DNA from: Flavobacteriaceae bacterium | GTDB taxonomy: Bacteria > Bacteroidota > Bacteroidia > Flavobacteriales > Flavobacteriaceae | Direction of reading: 5' to 3' | DNA: 6,854 nucleotides | Assembly (NCBI GenBank): GCA_003533785.1 | Contig: DQCR01000061.1 | Span: 1 to 6,854, forward strand | Part shown: in pieces, positions 5,085 to 6,854 of the stretch | Numbering within the stretch: the stretch's first letter is position 1 | Layout of the letters: each line of letters starts with the position of its first letter | The notes under the pieces: model-generated | Seen by the model: only the letters and a program-made list of their open reading frames with translations | Databases searched by the model: none | Told to the model about the DNA's origin: nothing | Made by a program: the position numbers and the translations under genes

Positions 5085-5143
5085 CATAATGGCAAGTTAT
5101 TTTATTTGGCAAAAATTTTGTTTAGAATATAAAAAACAGAAGC

Positions 5144-5668
5144 ATGGCTGAAAAAAAGGCAGATTCGAAAAAAAATCCCAAAGAAAAAAAACCGAATTCT
5201 AAGACCACAGCAAAAAAAAATGACCTTGTAAAACTTACGGACGAACTGGCTCAAGAAAAAGAAAAATTTCTTCGTTTGTTTGCGGAGTTTGAAAATTATA
5301 AAAAGCGAACTTCTAAAGAGCGTATAGAATTATTTAAAACGGCAGGACAGGATGTTCTTCAAGCATTATTACCAGTGGCGGATGATTTTGATCGAGCGTT
5401 GGGTCAAATCAATGAAAAAGATAGAAACCCAGAAATAGAAGGCTTCCAATTGATTCAAAATAAATTCATGGATATTTTAAAAGCACAGGGACTTATACAA
5501 ATGGAGGTTGGTCAAGGGGATTCCTTTGATGCGGAAAAACATGAAGCAATTACTCAACTACCAGCTCCCAAACCCAATCAAGAAGGTAAAATCATTGATG
5601 TTGTTGAGAAGGGGTATCAATTAGGAGATAAAATCATACGCTTTCCAAAGGTAGTGGTAGGCAAATAA
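5144..5668 (+). CDS. grpE: GrpE nucleotide exchange factor
   Basis: Cytosolic dimeric co-chaperone that drives ADP release from DnaK so that substrate can be freed. It has 174 residues. Residues 1-26 are a Lys/Asn-rich disordered tail; about 27-65 form the long helix/coiled coil with the family block FLRLFAEFENYKKRTSKE (42-59); LLPVADDFDRALG (74-86) belongs to the four-helix bundle; and the C-terminal beta domain carries GDSFDAEKHEAIT (124-136) and GKIIDVVEKGYQLGDKIIRFPKVVVGK (147-174), which contacts DnaK. The first 80 bases contain runs of 7, 8, 8 and 9 A. The gene is followed by dnaJ after only 6 bases, a tight chaperone pair; dnaK itself is not in the window. No CIRCE (HrcA) repeat was found upstream. 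A TTGGCA-N16-TATAAA arrangement at 5106-5133 resembles a sigma70 promoter but sits too close to the ATG to be convincing. Confidence 0.97.
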   Translation: MAEKKADSKKNPKEKKPNSKTTAKKNDLVKLTDELAQEKEKFLRLFAEFENYKKRTSKERIELFKTAGQDVLQALLPVADDFDRALGQINEKDRNPEIEGFQLIQNKFMDILKAQGLIQMEVGQGDSFDAEKHEAITQLPAPKPNQEGKIIDVVEKGYQLGDKIIRFPKVVVGK

Positions 5669-5674
5669 GATATT

Positions 5675-6778
5675 ATGAAACAAGATTACTACGAAGTTCT
5701 TGGAGTTGGAAAAAATGCAACTGAAGGCGAGATTAAAAAAGCCTATCGCAAACAAGCCATCAAATATCACCCCGATAAAAACCCCGGAGATCAGGAAGCC
5801 GAAGCCAAATTCAAACTAGCTGCAGAGGCATACGAAATACTGAGCGATTCCCAAAAGAAAGCGCAATACGATCAATTTGGACATGCTGCTTTCGAAAATG
5901 GAGGTTTTGGTGGGGGAGGTATGAACATGGAAGATATTTTCAGCCAGTTTGGCGATATTTTTGGGAGTGCTTTTGGTGGGGGCTTTGGGGGCTTTGGCGG
6001 AGGACAACGTCGAATGAAAGGGAGTGACCTTCGCATTCGTGTGACGCTCAGTCTAGAAGAGATCATTAATGGTGTAGAGAAGAAAATTAAAGTTAAAAGA
6101 AAAACACAAGCCCCTGGGGTACAGTTTACTACTTGTTCTACTTGTAAAGGAACGGGGCAAGTGACCCGAGTTGCTAACACTATACTGGGTCGTATGCAGA
6201 CAGCAAGTCCATGCCCAAAATGTCAAGGGAGTGGTCAGATAATATCCAACCGACCTTCAGGTTCTGATGCACAAGGGATGATTCAGGAAGAAGAAACAGT
6301 AAGTATAAAAATACCATCAGGTGTTGAAGAAGGCATGCAGCTTAAAGTGAGTGGAAAAGGAAATGCAGCACCCGGGAATGGAATTTCGGGTGATCTATTA
6401 GTATTGATTCAAGAAAAACAAGATGAAAATTTTGTACGTGAAGGAAATCATTTGCACTACGATCTGTATATTAGTATTGCAGAAGCCGCCTTAGGAATTT
6501 CTAAAGAAATCGCCTTGATCGATGGGAAAGTTCGAATCAAATTAGAGTCCGGTATCCAATCAGGGAAAACCTTGCGACTCAAAAACAAAGGCATTCGAGA
6601 CCTCAATGGCTACGGCAGTGGTGATTTATTGGTTCACATAAACGTGTGGACTCCAAAAGTCTTAAATCGAGAGCAAAAAAAGTTTTTTGAAAATATGATA
6701 GAGGACGACAATTTTAGACCACAGCCTGAAAAATCAGATAAATCCTTTTTTGAAAAAGTGAAAGATATGTTTGCTTAA
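5675..6778 (+). CDS. dnaJ: DnaJ (Hsp40) co-chaperone with reduced zinc domain
   Basis: Cytosolic co-chaperone that delivers unfolded proteins to DnaK and stimulates its ATPase. It has 367 residues. The J-domain spans about 4-70 with HPD at 32-34. The Gly/Phe-rich linker runs about 75-110 and includes [13 protein letters not shown]. The zinc region has just two motifs, CSTCKGTG (154-161) and CPKCQGSG (180-187), in place of the four CxxCxGxG of E. coli DnaJ; these are the only four cysteines in the protein. Their spacing and the following GQV/GQI text match motifs 2 and 3, so zinc centre II would remain and centre I (motifs 1 and 4) is lost. The C-terminal substrate domains follow (about 205-335: [53 protein letters not shown]), then a tail ending EKVKDMFA. 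From memory, other Bacteroidota DnaJ proteins share this reduction. It lies 6 bases after grpE and is followed by a terminator. Confidence 0.97.
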   Translation: MKQDYYEVLGVGKNATEGEIKKAYRKQAIKYHPDKNPGDQEAEAKFKLAAEAYEILSDSQKKAQYDQFGHAAFENGGFGGGGMNMEDIFSQFGDIFGSAFGGGFGGFGGGQRRMKGSDLRIRVTLSLEEIINGVEKKIKVKRKTQAPGVQFTTCSTCKGTGQVTRVANTILGRMQTASPCPKCQGSGQIISNRPSGSDAQGMIQEEETVSIKIPSGVEEGMQLKVSGKGNAAPGNGISGDLLVLIQEKQDENFVREGNHLHYDLYISIAEAALGISKEIALIDGKVRIKLESGIQSGKTLRLKNKGIRDLNGYGSGDLLVHINVWTPKVLNREQKKFFENMIEDDNFRPQPEKSDKSFFEKVKDMFA

Positions 6779-6796
6779 TTTGGATTTGAATCCAAA
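6779..6796. repeat. Short inverted repeat directly after dnaJ
   Basis: Perfect 8-base arms TTTGGATT / AATCCAAA with a 2-base centre begin at the base after the dnaJ stop. In RNA this could fold as a short hairpin with a 6-base loop, but A rather than U residues follow, so it is a poor terminator by itself. It may protect the 3' end or act as a protein site near the possible promoter at 6779-6811. Confidence 0.4.
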
Positions 6797-6811
6797 AAAG
6801 TAATATATTTG
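6779..6811 (+). promoter_or_regulatory. Possible Bacteroidota-type promoter for a gene beyond the right edge
   Basis: TTTG at 6779-6782 and TATATTTG at 6804-6811 are separated by 21 bases, fitting the Bacteroidota -33/-7 layout (TTG, about 17-23 bases, TAnnTTTG). Transcription would start about 6-8 bases further, inside the hairpin at 6815-6834. No downstream gene is visible in the remaining bases. Confidence 0.35.
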
Positions 6812-6814
6812 ATC

Positions 6815-6845
6815 TAACACTAGTTTTAGTGTTATTTTTCTTTTT
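6815..6845 (+). terminator. Probable intrinsic terminator of the grpE-dnaJ transcript
   Basis: TAACACTA and TAGTGTTA form a perfect 8-base stem around the 4-base loop GTTT (6815-6834), followed at once by TTTTTCTTTTT. It starts 37 bases after the dnaJ stop. The stem has only two G-C pairs, modest but acceptable in an AT-rich genome. The same dyad could instead be an operator for a downstream gene, as it follows a possible -7 box by 3 bases. Confidence 0.6.
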
Positions 6846-6854
6846 CATAGCAAT

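Noticed and set aside
5106..5133. TTGGCA-N16-TATAAA, sigma70-like promoter before grpE
   Set aside because: Bacteroidota primary sigma factors use TTTG/TAnnTTTG, and a start near 5140 would leave a leader of only about 4 bases.
5085..5143. CIRCE heat-shock operator before grpE
   Set aside because: The TTAGCACTC-N9-GAGTGCTAA repeat is not present in this gap.
5816..6180. Minus-strand open frames opposite the J/G-F/zinc part of dnaJ, rich in Pro and Lys
   Set aside because: The proline-rich text is just the reverse complement of the Gly/Phe linker; dnaJ on the plus strand is certain.

Overview
The window looks like chromosomal DNA from a member of the Bacteroidota, probably a Flavobacteriia- or Cytophagia-like lineage. 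Reasons: the DNA is AT-rich; most genes have an A/T-rich leader instead of a Shine-Dalgarno sequence; several sites match the Bacteroidota -7 box TAnnTTTG; and DnaJ, the PII protein and the small membrane protein upstream of crcB resemble forms I associate with this phylum. No mobile element, phage gene, CRISPR array, tRNA or rRNA was seen. No gene-free stretch exceeds about 165 bases.

Left part, minus strand (1-1816), in transcription order: a 62-residue two-helix membrane protein of unknown function, then crcB (fluoride channel) 1 base behind it, then a 163-base gap, then a PII signal protein (glnK-like) and the start of an amt ammonium transporter that runs off the left edge. PII followed by Amt is the classic glnK-amtB pair, in which PII senses ATP/ADP and 2-oxoglutarate and gates ammonium uptake. 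The gap before glnK holds a 71-base interrupted inverted repeat, the most notable non-coding structure here.

Middle (1938-3391): an all-alpha NTP pyrophosphohydrolase of the MazG/DR2231 type on the plus strand runs tail-to-tail into ilvE (branched-chain aminotransferase) on the minus strand. The two reading frames overlap by 4 bases.

Right part, plus strand (3466-6778): mnmD (wobble-uridine methyltransferase for tRNA), a TIGR01777-type NAD(P)-binding epimerase-like protein, then grpE and dnaJ, co-chaperones of DnaK. Spacings are 23, 59 and 6 bases, so these may be co-transcribed. A hairpin followed by T-runs at 6815-6845 closes the unit. DnaJ keeps only two of the four usual CxxCxGxG zinc motifs.

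Most of the window is housekeeping. I found no clear undescribed multi-gene system. The points most worth checking are the glnK upstream repeat, the reduced DnaJ zinc domain, the altered PII T-loop, the small protein coupled to crcB with a perfect orphan Shine-Dalgarno upstream, and the poly-A tracts at the start of grpE.
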